Source: Phycisphaerales bacterium (GTDB taxonomy: Bacteria > Planctomycetota > Phycisphaerae > WQYP01). From it: a DNA stretch of 33,268 nt. The stretch covers positions 1 to 33,268 of the forward strand of contig WQYP01000033.1 of the NCBI GenBank assembly GCA_009781185.1, in the 5' to 3' direction. The notes under the pieces were generated by a model. The model had not been told where the DNA came from, made no database searches, and saw nothing but the letters and a program-made list of their open reading frames with translations. The position numbers were made by a program, and so were the translations under genes. This document shows, piece by piece, positions 21,967-31,677 of this stretch (the stretch's first letter is position 1; each line of letters starts with the position of its first letter).

Positions 21967-22053
21967 GGGTGCACGTCAGCTTTGTAGGTGGAAATAAATG
22001 AGCCACAGACAGAAATAATAAAAAACCTGTCTGTGTCTGTCTGTGGCTCATTT
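21967..22053. repeat. Dispersed repeat with 17-bp perfect hairpin (family E, copy 1)
   Basis: Bases 21967-22013 (starting gggtgcacgtcagctttgta) are identical to 31322-31368. Within it, 21996-22012 pairs perfectly with 22037-22053 (aaatgagccacagacag and its complement). It sits directly next to the preceding inverted-repeat element. Confidence 0.88.
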
Positions 22054-22115
22054 AACCACGAAATTGCGGGCAAAATGTCCGCAGACAGAAATATTGGCAG
22101 ACCCGCCAGCAGGTT

Positions 22116-23354
22116 TCAAGTTTGCGGCTGAACCAAAACTTCTGGCTTCTGGCTTCTGGCTACTGGCTTCTCAGGAACAGGTGTTCCGCATTCTGGGCAT
22201 TGGGGGGAGGTGAGGAGGTAGAGGAGGTAGCCGCAGGTGGGGCAGCGGGGTTCTTCGATTTTGAGGGCGAAGAGCAGGCCGCAGGCGGTGCAGGTGTCGT
22301 TGCCGAGCTGGATGGTTTGCTTGGCGTCGCAGCGTGGGCAGGTCAGCGAGATGTGGGTCATGACCTTGGAAACGATAGTCGTATTGTTGGCGAAGTCCAT
22401 TTTGCGATTCAGGCGAGCCAGGATGGCGACAGCCATGGTGCAGCATACGGCGACGATGCCGCTGGCTGCGGCCAGTCGCCCGAAAGGCTCCTGGGGCCGA
22501 ACTTCCCAGACGCTCAACAGGTTAATCATGCAGGCACAGCCGATGGCGGCGGCAATGGCGATCCAACGCACAAAAATCTGCCAATCGACCAAGCGAGCGG
22601 TGAACAGGATGTTGCTCAGCCCCAGGACGGCGGCGACGCTGATCAGGGCGGCAAACCAGCGATGGAAAATGGTGGGGGAAACAGGGGGGCTGAAGTCGGG
22701 GACCGAGCCGGAGTATGCGATCGGGCAGAGAAGGAGGAAGGTCAGTGCGGCACAGAGGACGCCGGCCCAACGCAGCCAGCGGTATGGACGGCGATCGATG
22801 TCGACCAAGCAGGCCACGGCACTGGCGCCACAGCCGGCCAAGCCCAGAGCCAGCGCAACAAGAAAGTTGAGGGATTCGTGTGTGAAGGCTTCAGACCAGG
22901 CGGTGGGCCAAAGCAGGAGGAAAATCAGGGTAGCGAGAATGGCTCCGGTCCAGCCGGCGATTTTGGTTCGCGCGTGAACGGTACTGGCGAGACAGGAGAC
23001 GGCAGGCAAGCCGCAGAGAGCCCAGTAGAGAAGGCTCAGGCCGAAGAATTCGCCGATACGCCAGGGCGAGGAGCCGAAGGCGAGCAGCAGATCGCTCCAA
23101 ATCCAGGCCAGGGAGCAGAGGTAGGCGGGGATAATCCAGCCGCTGAAAGCCAGAACGCTGCGGCGGGCCTGGGGCTTCTCAAGATGAGCCGACAGAGAAA
23201 AGAGCAGTCCGACCGCCAGGGCGGTGACGATGCCGGTGCCGATGGCGCTGCTGACGTGAGGAACAAACGGCGTTAGAACGGCCAATAAACCGACCAACGC
23301 CGTAAAACCCAACGCGCCCAGCATGATCCACAAAAGAACGCGGCGAAGATTCAT
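22116..23354 (-). CDS. Polytopic membrane protein with C-terminal zinc ribbons
   Basis: 412 residues. Residues 1-320 contain about nine to ten hydrophobic helices of no recognised family. Residues 333-395 carry four CxxC knuckles: CPRC, CTAC, CPTC and CPEC, with CTACGLLF and CPTCGYLLYLL typical of zinc-ribbon domains that are common as short tags on planctomycete membrane proteins. There is no transport or enzyme motif. The final residues (PVARSQKPEVLVQPQT) are encoded by a tandem of about seven bases (gcttctg-like), which looks like repeat sequence that replaced the native end. The start at 23354 (MNLRRVLLW) has only a weak ggtgttgg upstream. Function is unknown. Confidence 0.8.
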   Translation of the reverse strand: MNLRRVLLWIMLGALGFTALVGLLAVLTPFVPHVSSAIGTGIVTALAVGLLFSLSAHLEKPQARRSVLAFSGWIIPAYLCSLAWIWSDLLLAFGSSPWRIGEFFGLSLLYWALCGLPAVSCLASTVHARTKIAGWTGAILATLIFLLLWPTAWSEAFTHESLNFLVALALGLAGCGASAVACLVDIDRRPYRWLRWAGVLCAALTFLLLCPIAYSGSVPDFSPPVSPTIFHRWFAALISVAAVLGLSNILFTARLVDWQIFVRWIAIAAAIGCACMINLLSVWEVRPQEPFGRLAAASGIVAVCCTMAVAILARLNRKMDFANNTTIVSKVMTHISLTCPRCDAKQTIQLGNDTCTACGLLFALKIEEPRCPTCGYLLYLLTSPQCPECGTPVPEKPVARSQKPEVLVQPQT

Positions 23355-23870
23355 CCAACACCCCGTGATTCAAGACGATGACGTGTTTATACCAGAAGCC
23401 AGTAGCTGAAGAAATTTGACGTTCGAAATTCGAATGTTCAAAAACGGGTTCTCACAGAGGACGGGGCTGTTGCTCAATGAACCATTTTTTTAGCCCATTT
23501 CAACCGCGGTTGCCGATTCACATCGGTGAAGCGGCCAGTACGCATCGTCGCCGGATCAAAAGAAGCCGGCAGAGGACGACAGGCCCGAACTCTGTGAGAA
23601 CCGTCTTCCAGCCTACCTACAAAACTGGCGTGCACCCGCCGGCTCTCTCCTCCTCAAATTCGCCGCGCCGTCCAATCTTCGCCGATTTGCTCAGTTTCCT
23701 TCAAAATCTCCGCGTTTTCCGCCCTGTCCGCCCCGCCTAATCCCGCCCTGTCCCGTCCGACCCCGCTTTGCGTTTTACAACCGAAAACGCTTGCGGCGTC
23801 GCGGACTTCGACTTTGGCATCACCATTTGCCACAAAAAATGGCCACACCCAATAACGGGTGGGCGGATCG
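23355..23870. other. Gene-free stretch with repeat debris
   Basis: Holds half-copies of three families: acgttcgaaattcgaatg (near 23422), acctacaaaactggcgtgcaccc (near 23617, inverted relative of family E) and ccacaaaaaatggccacaccc (near 23830, an arm of family B). gaccccgctttgcg at 23759 is a half of the 16460 hairpin. An 87-codon frame at 23477-23740 has no ribosome site and reads through these repeats, so it is not called. Confidence 0.6.
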
Positions 23871-24812
<942 letters not shown>

Positions 24813-24903
24813 TTAAGGGACGAAGAAATCGTCAAGTCGTTGAGGCTGAACATCAAGGCCATTCAATGATGGATTACGCTCGAAGGGCATAATTTTATAT
24901 GAG

Positions 24904-25944
24904 TCACGGATTCTTTTTCGCGTGATCGTAGAGGATTTTTTCCTGCTGAGCGATTTTCAGGTCGGTGTCGATCATCATTTTGGCGAGGGCTTTGAAGGTG
25001 ACCTTCGGCTGCCATTTCAGGATGCGTTTGGCCTTGGAGGCGTCGCCTAAGAGCAGATCGACTTCGGCGGGGCGGAGGTAGCGAGGATCGGTCTCGACGT
25101 GTTGTTTCCAGTCGAGGCCGAGGAGGCCGAAACACTCTTCGATCCATTCCTGGACGCTGTGGGTTTCGCCAGTGGCGATGACGTAGTCGTCCGGCTTGTC
25201 CTGTTGCAACATGAGCCACATGGCTTCGACGTAATCGCCGGCAAAGCCCCAGTCGCGCTTGGCGTCGAGATTGCCCATGAAGAGCTTTTCTTGGAGGCCG
25301 AGTTTGATGCGGGTGGCGGCGCGGGTGACTTTGCGTGTGACGAAGGTTTCGCCGCGGCGGGGGGATTCGTGGTTGAAGAGGATGCCGTTGACGGCGAACA
25401 TGCCGTAGCTTTCGCGGTAGTTGACGACCTGCCAGTAGGAGTAGACCTTGGCACAGCCATAGGGCGAACGCGGGTGGAAAGGCGTGGTTTCTTTTTGCGG
25501 AGTTTCCGCAACCTTGCCGAACATTTCGGAGCTGGAAGCTTGGTAGAAGCGGATGGGATATCCGGTGGCCTGCTCGAGATCGCGAGCCGCTTCCAGCAGC
25601 ATCAGAGTGCCCAATGCGTCGGAATGAACGGTATAAACAGGCATATCGAAGCTGACACGCACATGAGACTGCGCACCCAGGTGATAGATTTCGCTGGGTT
25701 TGCACTTGGAGAGGATATCGCGAAGGCTCGAGCCATCGGTGAGATCGCCGTAGTGGAGGCTGAGCTTGGGCTGCGGCGTATGAGGGTCCTGGTAGATGTG
25801 ATCGATGCGTTGCGTATTAAAAGTGCTGGAACGTCGGATGAGGCCGTGGACTTCGTAGCCTTTGGCAAGCAGGAATTCGGCGAGGTAGGAGCCATCTTGG
25901 CCGGTGATGCCGGTGATGAGAGCACGTTTAGCGCGATGATCCAT
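24904..25944 (-). CDS. gmd: GDP-mannose 4,6-dehydratase
   Basis: 346 residues. Makes GDP-4-keto-6-deoxy-D-mannose from GDP-mannose with bound NADP. The loop [13 protein letters not shown] is at 11-23. The family block [22 protein letters not shown] follows in two parts, and the catalytic segment has [11 protein letters not shown] (Ser138/139, Glu140) with Tyr162-x3-Lys166 in PYGCAK. The C-terminal [30 protein letters not shown] is typical. The start [12 protein letters not shown] at 25944 has aaggaat upstream; a 57-codon extension runs through tandem aattcgt repeats and is rejected. First gene of the fucose pair with fcl. Confidence 0.97.
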   Translation of the reverse strand: MDHRAKRALITGITGQDGSYLAEFLLAKGYEVHGLIRRSSTFNTQRIDHIYQDPHTPQPKLSLHYGDLTDGSSLRDILSKCKPSEIYHLGAQSHVRVSFDMPVYTVHSDALGTLMLLEAARDLEQATGYPIRFYQASSSEMFGKVAETPQKETTPFHPRSPYGCAKVYSYWQVVNYRESYGMFAVNGILFNHESPRRGETFVTRKVTRAATRIKLGLQEKLFMGNLDAKRDWGFAGDYVEAMWLMLQQDKPDDYVIATGETHSVQEWIEECFGLLGLDWKQHVETDPRYLRPAEVDLLLGDASKAKRILKWQPKVTFKALAKMMIDTDLKIAQQEKILYDHAKKNP

Positions 25945-26008
25945 AACAGGATTCCTTACAGGTGAAAAGCGAAGAACATGGATATTATCGACCAAAAGGA
26001 GGGGGGCT

Positions 26009-26054
26009 GAATTCGTAAAATTCGTAAAATTCGTGAAAGCCGTAAAATTCGTGG
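26009..26054. repeat. Short tandem repeat of aaattcgt
   Basis: Three to four near-copies of aaattcgt occur between gmd and the aldo/keto reductase gene. Related words (aattcgtaaaatgcgt) occur near 12594. Confidence 0.7.
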
Positions 26055-26136
26055 AGAAGAGTGGCCTTTGCACGCGGCGACGAGGGTTCGATGGGAGAGG
26101 GGCGCGACGCTGCAAGCAGGGTAGGAAGGCTAAAAG

Positions 26137-27117
26137 CTACTGTTGGAAGGTTTGCTGGATGAACGTCACGTCAGCGGAGGTGAGTGGGCGATTATCGGCG
26201 GAGAGGTTGCAGGCGGCCTGCTTCTCGTTGCGGAAGCCGGGGATCACACAAGCGACGCTGGGCATCGCAAGACAGTAATTCAGCGCGACCGAGGCAAGAT
26301 TTTCGATGGAACTGCCGAAACGACTCTTGAGCTTTTCGATCTTCGGCTGAAGAGCGAGGAGATTTTCAGCAGAGAATTTTTTGGAATTCTGGCGGTGATC
26401 GCCCGCTTCGAAGGTCGGCGGTTTGCTCGGGTCGAACTTGCCAAGCAGCAGGCCTTGCGCCAGAGGCGAAAAACAGACGAACGACATACCATGCTCCGCG
26501 AGAAGCTTACTGACCGGAGAACCGGGCCGGATGAACTGATCGTCGATAGCGTTGGCCCACGATTGCAGAACGGCAGGCTTCACGATGGGCACGATTTTCT
26601 GGAAATCGGCGGCGACGTAAGCGGACTGACCCTTCACGCGGACTTTGCCTTGCTTGACCAGATCGTCCATGACTTGAGCGGCACCGGCGAGGTACTGATC
26701 GTTGGGGCCGAAGTTGCCATGGTGGAAGTAGTAAATGTCGACGTAGTCGCGTTTCAGGTTGATCAGCGACTGCTCGCACTGGTGTCGGATGTGTGCGGGC
26801 TCGTAGGCGTGTGCGGCAGTTCCGGGGAAATGGCCGATCTTGGTGGCGATCACATAGTTCGTCGAGTTGAGGCCGAGCCGGTCAAAAACGCGGGCAAGCA
26901 TTTGCTCGGCGCGGCCGTTGCCGTAGACGTCGGCGTTATCGAAGTGGTTGACGCCCTTATCGATGGCGAGCTTGATGGCCGCGGTGACTTCGTCTTCATT
27001 GACGTTCGCCCAGCCGTTGGGGGTGCCGTTGACCCAGTTCAGGCCGCCCATGGTCCAGCAGCCGAAGGAGATTTCGGAGACCTTGACGTTGGTTTTGCCC
27101 AGGGAACGGTATTTCAT
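26137..27117 (-). CDS. Aldo/keto reductase
   Basis: 326 residues, a TIM-barrel NADPH-dependent oxidoreductase of the AKR superfamily, cytoplasmic. The catalytic tetrad is visible: Asp60 and Tyr65 in HFDNADVYGNGRAE, Lys93 in ATKIG, and His132 in IYYFHHGN. The N-terminal MKYRSLGKTNVKVSEISFGCW and the ADVYGNGRAEQMLARVF block are typical of the group that includes plant-type and YghZ-like reductases. The substrate cannot be told. The start has tggagc before the ATG on the minus strand. It runs in the same direction as gmd and fcl, but a 190-base gap with tandem repeats separates it from gmd, so co-transcription is uncertain. Confidence 0.94.
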   Translation of the reverse strand: MKYRSLGKTNVKVSEISFGCWTMGGLNWVNGTPNGWANVNEDEVTAAIKLAIDKGVNHFDNADVYGNGRAEQMLARVFDRLGLNSTNYVIATKIGHFPGTAAHAYEPAHIRHQCEQSLINLKRDYVDIYYFHHGNFGPNDQYLAGAAQVMDDLVKQGKVRVKGQSAYVAADFQKIVPIVKPAVLQSWANAIDDQFIRPGSPVSKLLAEHGMSFVCFSPLAQGLLLGKFDPSKPPTFEAGDHRQNSKKFSAENLLALQPKIEKLKSRFGSSIENLASVALNYCLAMPSVACVIPGFRNEKQAACNLSADNRPLTSADVTFIQQTFQQ

Positions 27118-27185
27118 GATAGCTCCAGGTTAGTGCATAGGACTGACGAAAAGGACAACATAAGAGATAATGTAGCAAACGCAAG

Positions 27186-28463
27186 GCTAGCACCGTCGCT
27201 CGTATTCTTGCTTTGGTCCATAGTGCTCAGGCCGGCAAGACTCGGATTCAATCGCTCGCTGATCGTGTTGCCGCCATTTTTGTTCCGATCATTCTTGTTT
27301 TGGGCGGCGTTACTTTTGCGGCCTGGTATTTTTTCACGTGCGATCTTGATCGCGCTTTGCTGGCTACGATTGCCACGATTGTGATTGCTTGTCCGTGTGC
27401 GATGGGATTGGCTACGCCGACTGCGATTACGGTTGCGATGGGACGGGCGGCTCGGATGGGCATTCTTTTCACCAAGGCCGCCGCCCTGGAAACCGCTCGC
27501 ACGATCACCACTGTCCTCTTCGACAAGACCGGCACACTCACCACCGGCAGCCTTGAAGTCACGCAAATCCTGCCAACGCAGAATTGGGGAGGAGGAGAGG
27601 GAGAGAAAGGGAGAGGGGGAGAGCAGGATTTTTTACGCATCGCGGCCAGTATCGAACAATTTTCCGAGCATCCGTTGGCCAAGGCGATTGTCGCGCGTGC
27701 TGTTGCGGAGGGTGTTGCGCTTTATCGTCCTGCGGATTTTCATTCTTCGCCGGGTGGTGGTGTTACCGCGATGGTCCACCGCTGCCGTTATGCTGCCGGG
27801 AGCGCCAATTACATTGCCTCTTTGGGCGTTGCGATTCCGTCAGAGCCCACTCTCGCTGACGGCGTGACCACCATCCACCTCGCGGACCTCGACGATAAAA
27901 AACATCTTGGCGTGATTGCTCTGCGTGACACGCTTCGTTCCGAATCCGCGAAGATGCTTCAGACGTTGCGCGATCGCGGTTATCACATCGGTGTGCTCAC
28001 GGGCGACAGCGAGCCTGCCGCGAAGGCGGCTCTGCAAGGCCTGCCGATCGATTTTTTCCGCGGCAACGTGAAGCCCGAGGAGAAAGCTGCTGCCATTACC
28101 GAATTAAAATCGAAAACGAAAATCGCATTCGTCGGCGACGGTATCAACGACGGCCCAGCCCTTGCCGTTGCTGATCTGGGTATCGCTATCGGTGGGGAGA
28201 GTGGTTCGGATCTTGCCAAGGCCGCCGGCGACGTACTGCTGATGAATGCCCAACTTTCTCGGATTCCTGAGGTGCTGCAACTCGCTCGTCACACGCTTCG
28301 CATCATCAAGCAGAACCTTTTCTGGGCCTTCGCTTACAATTTCGCCGCCCTTCCTCTGGCTATGTCCGGTTTACTCTCTCCCGGCCTCGCCGCCGCGGCG
28401 ATGATGCTCTCGAGCCTGAGCGTGGTGACAAACGCATTACGCCTCTATCGCGTCAAACTCTAA
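27186..28463 (+). pseudogene. N-terminally truncated copper-type P-type ATPase
   Basis: Only the C-terminal half of a P1B ATPase is present. Recognisable sequence starts at STVARILALVHSAQAGKTRIQ (about 27189), which belongs after the actuator domain. In the same frame a TAA stops translation at 27168-27170. Present: the ion-binding CPC (IACPCAMGLATP, residues 60-62 counted from the TTG at 27213), phosphorylation site FDKTGTLTTG (Asp104), an HPLAKAIV nucleotide-domain motif, GDGINDGPALAVAD and the final helices. Missing: metal-binding domains, the first four helices and the TGE loop, so it cannot pump. A GA-repeat inserts GEGEKGRGGEQD after the phosphorylation site, also unusual. The break lies within 70 bases of the start of the divergent reductase gene, suggesting a rearrangement there. 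Confidence 0.85.
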
Positions 28464-28474
28464 TCACTCATTTA

Positions 28475-29671
28475 CTAGCGTCTCAATAACTTCTTGCCCA
28501 AGTTCAATATTCTTTGAGGCAGGAATTTTTTGACAAACGACCGTAACGTTAATTTAGGCTTAGCAGGCGTAAGATACTTTTTGACAAGCTCTTCAAAAGG
28601 AAGCTTCTGGTAATCGCTAAAAAATGCGTCGCGTTTTGGGTTGGGTGCCGAAGACTTATACATCACGGGGTTACCCGCCATGGCCTCTTCGAGCGTTCGT
28701 TCCTCGCAAAAGATAGATGGGCGTACCTCTTTCAGAAGCTCTTCTGCTGTTACCGTATTGACTAAAAGAAGCGAAACGCCGTTTTTCGTGTCGTGAGGGA
28801 AAGGAACTTTTTTGCCGATGCCCCAGAAGTCGGCGAGGGTAAAATCGCCCAGTCGTTTTGGAGACGTATAACGACATTGGTAACACGAACGCCGCAAGAA
28901 CATGTTGGTCAGGAAACCACGAAAAAACGGATCCTCCGCCGCGGGGATGGCCTTGGATGTATTATTTTCAAAGAGCAGTTGCATGAAAAACGAATCCCAA
29001 CCGTATTTTTTGCTTCGCATGACGCATTGAGTGATTGTGGAACGAAATTGTTTGGATCTCCATGTGATATAGCGTTCAAATACGCCAGGCGAAGGAACGC
29101 CATGACAAATGAGATCGCAAGTTAAGAGATGGTCATATTTTTGTTTACCGACAAAGGTGTAAAGTCCTGCGATTTGGCAAGGCGTTCCCGTAAACAACAC
29201 CGGACGTCCATCTTCAAGAAATTTTTTCGCCGATCGAAAGGAGTCGCCGATGTCGCTCTGAACGTATTTCGATTTTCTCAGACGATCAAGTTTATTTCGT
29301 GTTTCAACATATTGATGGCATACTCGCATTGAATCCGAGTATGCCACTCCGAAAACCACTCCATTTTGCAAGAGGATTTTATCTGCGATGACGGAGAACA
29401 TGCCGCCGGAAGAGCTTTGGAACAGCACGGAATCATCGAGATTCCAACAGGCATAAACCAATGGAGATTCAAGCATATTTCGTTGCGGCGGAGTCAAAAT
29501 GGGGCAGGTTCTTGTGCATAAGCCGCAAGTCGTGCATTGTTCCGTATTGATTTGGGGATAAAGAAAACCTTCGTCATTCGAAACCATGGTGATGGAGCCG
29601 TTTGGGCATTTGCTCCTGCAAGCTCCGCAGCCCGTACATTCGTTTTGGGAACATAAAAGAGTTGTAGCCAC
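28475..29671 (-). CDS. Ferredoxin-type protein with F420-hydrogenase beta-like domain
   Basis: 398 residues, cytoplasmic. Residues 1-60 have two 4Fe-4S motifs: C12-x2-C15-x2-C18-x3-C22 and C46-x2-C49-x2-C52-x3-C56. The rest matches the coenzyme F420 hydrogenase/dehydrogenase beta subunit family (QSSSGGMFSVIADKIL, LFTGTPCQIAGLY, TCDLICHGVPSPGVFERYI, TLADFWGIGK). Members of this family outside methanogens are found in capsule and exopolysaccharide clusters, often with pyruvyl-transferase genes, and their reaction there is not settled. The next gene upstream is a flippase whose stop lies four bases before this start, so the two are one transcript. A+T-rich compared with neighbours, hence probably acquired. 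The true redox partner and substrate are unknown. Confidence 0.93.
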   Translation of the reverse strand: MATTLLCSQNECTGCGACRSKCPNGSITMVSNDEGFLYPQINTEQCTTCGLCTRTCPILTPPQRNMLESPLVYACWNLDDSVLFQSSSGGMFSVIADKILLQNGVVFGVAYSDSMRVCHQYVETRNKLDRLRKSKYVQSDIGDSFRSAKKFLEDGRPVLFTGTPCQIAGLYTFVGKQKYDHLLTCDLICHGVPSPGVFERYITWRSKQFRSTITQCVMRSKKYGWDSFFMQLLFENNTSKAIPAAEDPFFRGFLTNMFLRRSCYQCRYTSPKRLGDFTLADFWGIGKKVPFPHDTKNGVSLLLVNTVTAEELLKEVRPSIFCEERTLEEAMAGNPVMYKSSAPNPKRDAFFSDYQKLPFEELVKKYLTPAKPKLTLRSFVKKFLPQRILNLGKKLLRR

Positions 29672-29675
29672 TGCC

Positions 29676-31259
29676 TCACTCCTGCCCGCAGGGCTGTAGA
29701 TGGTGATTATTTTTCTTGCCCGTTATCTTGGAATAGAGAGCTTTTGCTTGATGAAGGATGTATTTCTTTTCGTCTTTACGCAGGCCAAAATTCCATACTC
29801 CCAGGCCAAAGACGAGAGACGTTGCCGCCACCACACTTATCAATCTCATAAAGGATGGCGCGTCGTACAAGATTCGAACGAACAATCCAACGCAATAGGT
29901 TCCTCCCCCAAGAACTGTACAGGGCAACACCACCAGCTTGAGCCATGTTGAAAAAGGAATCTTGAATAAATAGCGACACCAAACGGCCCGCCCAGAGGAA
30001 GCAATAAATGCCGTTGTGAGATAGGCCCATGTCACGCTCAACGGTCCCATGCCGCACAGGATAAAAATACAAGCAAGCGGCAGGGTTGCGAGCATTATGC
30101 TTCCAATAGTGAGCTGATAATTTTGGATTCGCCCAGATGCATTCACCAATATCATTTGACCAACCGACATATTGTCAATCAGCAGCGAGATAAGCATCAG
30201 CGCACAGAACGCAGAGGCATATTCCGGAGGATTGCGTAACCACAACCGCAAAACATAGTCCATTTCCACGAGCAGAGGAATGGCAAGAAAAGAAATCAGG
30301 AAAACCGCGAATTTCGAGGCTCGCCAGGAGTGGGATATCGCTTTGGGAAGATCCCCACGTCCAAATGTCGAGGTAATCTCCGGAGACAATGCGCCCATGA
30401 ATGCCCCTGATAAGGATATCGTTTGAGCGGAAACTGTGTTCCCTACTGAATAAGAGGCATTGACGGCAGGAAATCTCACCGGAGGAAAAAACTTATTTAA
30501 AACAATGGCAGTGCCGCTGTTCCGTAAAAGTACAGCAAGATTCCCAAGCAACGACCAACTTGCGAAAGAAAAAACCTCGGTCAGCCGTCGTCTTTCATAC
30601 CATTTGGAGAAAAAAATGCGACATTCAGGAAAAAGATGGCGGGCACGAAGCACCTGGCACACCCCAAAAAATATAGAAAAAAGGACTGTGAACCCGGCAT
30701 AAACCAGCCACGCATCGCCTTTGTAGGTTGTGAGCCAATAGACGAAACAGAAATTGGCGATTGCACCAAGAATTCCCCAAACGGACATTTCGGCAATGTG
30801 CTGTTTGGCGGTGAACATCGCCATGTAGGGGGTTGTGGACATTCCCCAGAACGCCGAGACGAGCGAAAAACGAAAGACCCAGTGTGCCGTATCAAGGCGA
30901 TTGGGCGGAATATTCAGGAAATGACCAATGGCCCATTCGCCCAGCGGCCAGCCAAGGAGAACCAAAATCGACGGCAAAATGGTGTGAATGGAAAGAGCGG
31001 TATTGAACCAGCGGTTGGTCTCTTCGGGGTCGCCCTTGCCGATGGAGAGTGCGAAGAAACGGGCGCACGAGCTGGAGGTCACATTATTGAGGAAAGTCAC
31101 GAAAACGATCAGGCCGCCGACCACCGCCAGCAACCCGTAGTCCACCTTGCCCAGCGACGCGAGCACCCATCGCGAGCTGAACAATCCCAATGCCATGGCA
31201 AAAACCGTTCGCCCGTAGGTGGCGAGCGCATTGACAATGATACGATGTGTAGCGGTCAT
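29676..31259 (-). CDS. Polysaccharide flippase (Wzx/MATE-like)
   Basis: 527 residues and about 12-14 hydrophobic helices. It would move a lipid-linked oligosaccharide across the inner membrane. The N-terminus IIVNALATYGRTVFAMALGLFSSRWVL with GKVDYGLLAVVGGLIVFVTF is the typical start of polysaccharide-biosynthesis (RfbX/Wzx-like) proteins. The length is normal and the C-terminus is basic (SKITGKKNNHH). The start at 31259 (MTATHRIIV) is the natural N-terminus of the family, although no strong ribosome site is evident. It forms an A+T-rich pair with the Fe-S protein gene downstream, and is probably part of a transferred polysaccharide locus whose glycosyltransferases are not in this window. Confidence 0.9.
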   Translation of the reverse strand: MTATHRIIVNALATYGRTVFAMALGLFSSRWVLASLGKVDYGLLAVVGGLIVFVTFLNNVTSSSCARFFALSIGKGDPEETNRWFNTALSIHTILPSILVLLGWPLGEWAIGHFLNIPPNRLDTAHWVFRFSLVSAFWGMSTTPYMAMFTAKQHIAEMSVWGILGAIANFCFVYWLTTYKGDAWLVYAGFTVLFSIFFGVCQVLRARHLFPECRIFFSKWYERRRLTEVFSFASWSLLGNLAVLLRNSGTAIVLNKFFPPVRFPAVNASYSVGNTVSAQTISLSGAFMGALSPEITSTFGRGDLPKAISHSWRASKFAVFLISFLAIPLLVEMDYVLRLWLRNPPEYASAFCALMLISLLIDNMSVGQMILVNASGRIQNYQLTIGSIMLATLPLACIFILCGMGPLSVTWAYLTTAFIASSGRAVWCRYLFKIPFSTWLKLVVLPCTVLGGGTYCVGLFVRILYDAPSFMRLISVVAATSLVFGLGVWNFGLRKDEKKYILHQAKALYSKITGKKNNHHLQPCGQE

Positions 31260-31321
31260 AACGCTTACTTATAAGATATTTGATTCGACGCGGCAATCAC
31301 CCAACTCTTTTCATCCACCCT

Positions 31322-31612
31322 GGGTGCACGTCAGCTTTGTAGGTGGAAATAAATGAGCCACAGACAGACCCGGCGCGGCAGAGCCGCAACCAAATCATGA
31401 AACGACTTGAGCACGAAGACACGAAGAAACGAAGAACACGAAGAAAAAAACGTCGTCTCCTTCGTTTCTTCGTGTCTTCGTGCTCAATTTTGTCAGGATA
31501 GAAAGAAGTTGCGCGATAGTAATACGGACAGACACAGAAAAAAACTGTCTGTGTCTGTCCGTGTCTGTCTGTGGCTAATTCTTTGTTTTACCTATAAAGC
31601 TGACGTGCACCC
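31322..31612. mobile_element. MITE-like element with nested palindromes (family E, copy 2)
   Basis: Terminal inverted repeats 31322-31344 and 31590-31612 match at 22 of 23 positions (gggtgcacgtcagcttt). Inside lie a perfect 28-bp inverted repeat (31407-31434 with 31460-31487, of the type gcacgaagacacgaag) and a cagacaga/tctgtctg hairpin. Its left 47 bases are identical to 21967-22013. No gene. It occupies most of the gap between the divergent flippase and sugar-kinase genes. Confidence 0.9.
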
Positions 31613-31677
31613 TCCACCCTCTCACGATCGCTCGGCTATAATCGCCCAATCCCGGTCTCCCCCCTCGGAGCAACGCC

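Noticed and set aside
23500..23640. Cobalamin or other riboswitch before the 23477 region
   Set aside because: Some G+C-rich hairpins are present, but the conserved box sequences of known riboswitches are not, and no suitable gene follows.
23477..23740. 87-codon gene on the plus strand
   Set aside because: No ribosome site, no known domain, and it runs through fragments of at least two repeat families.
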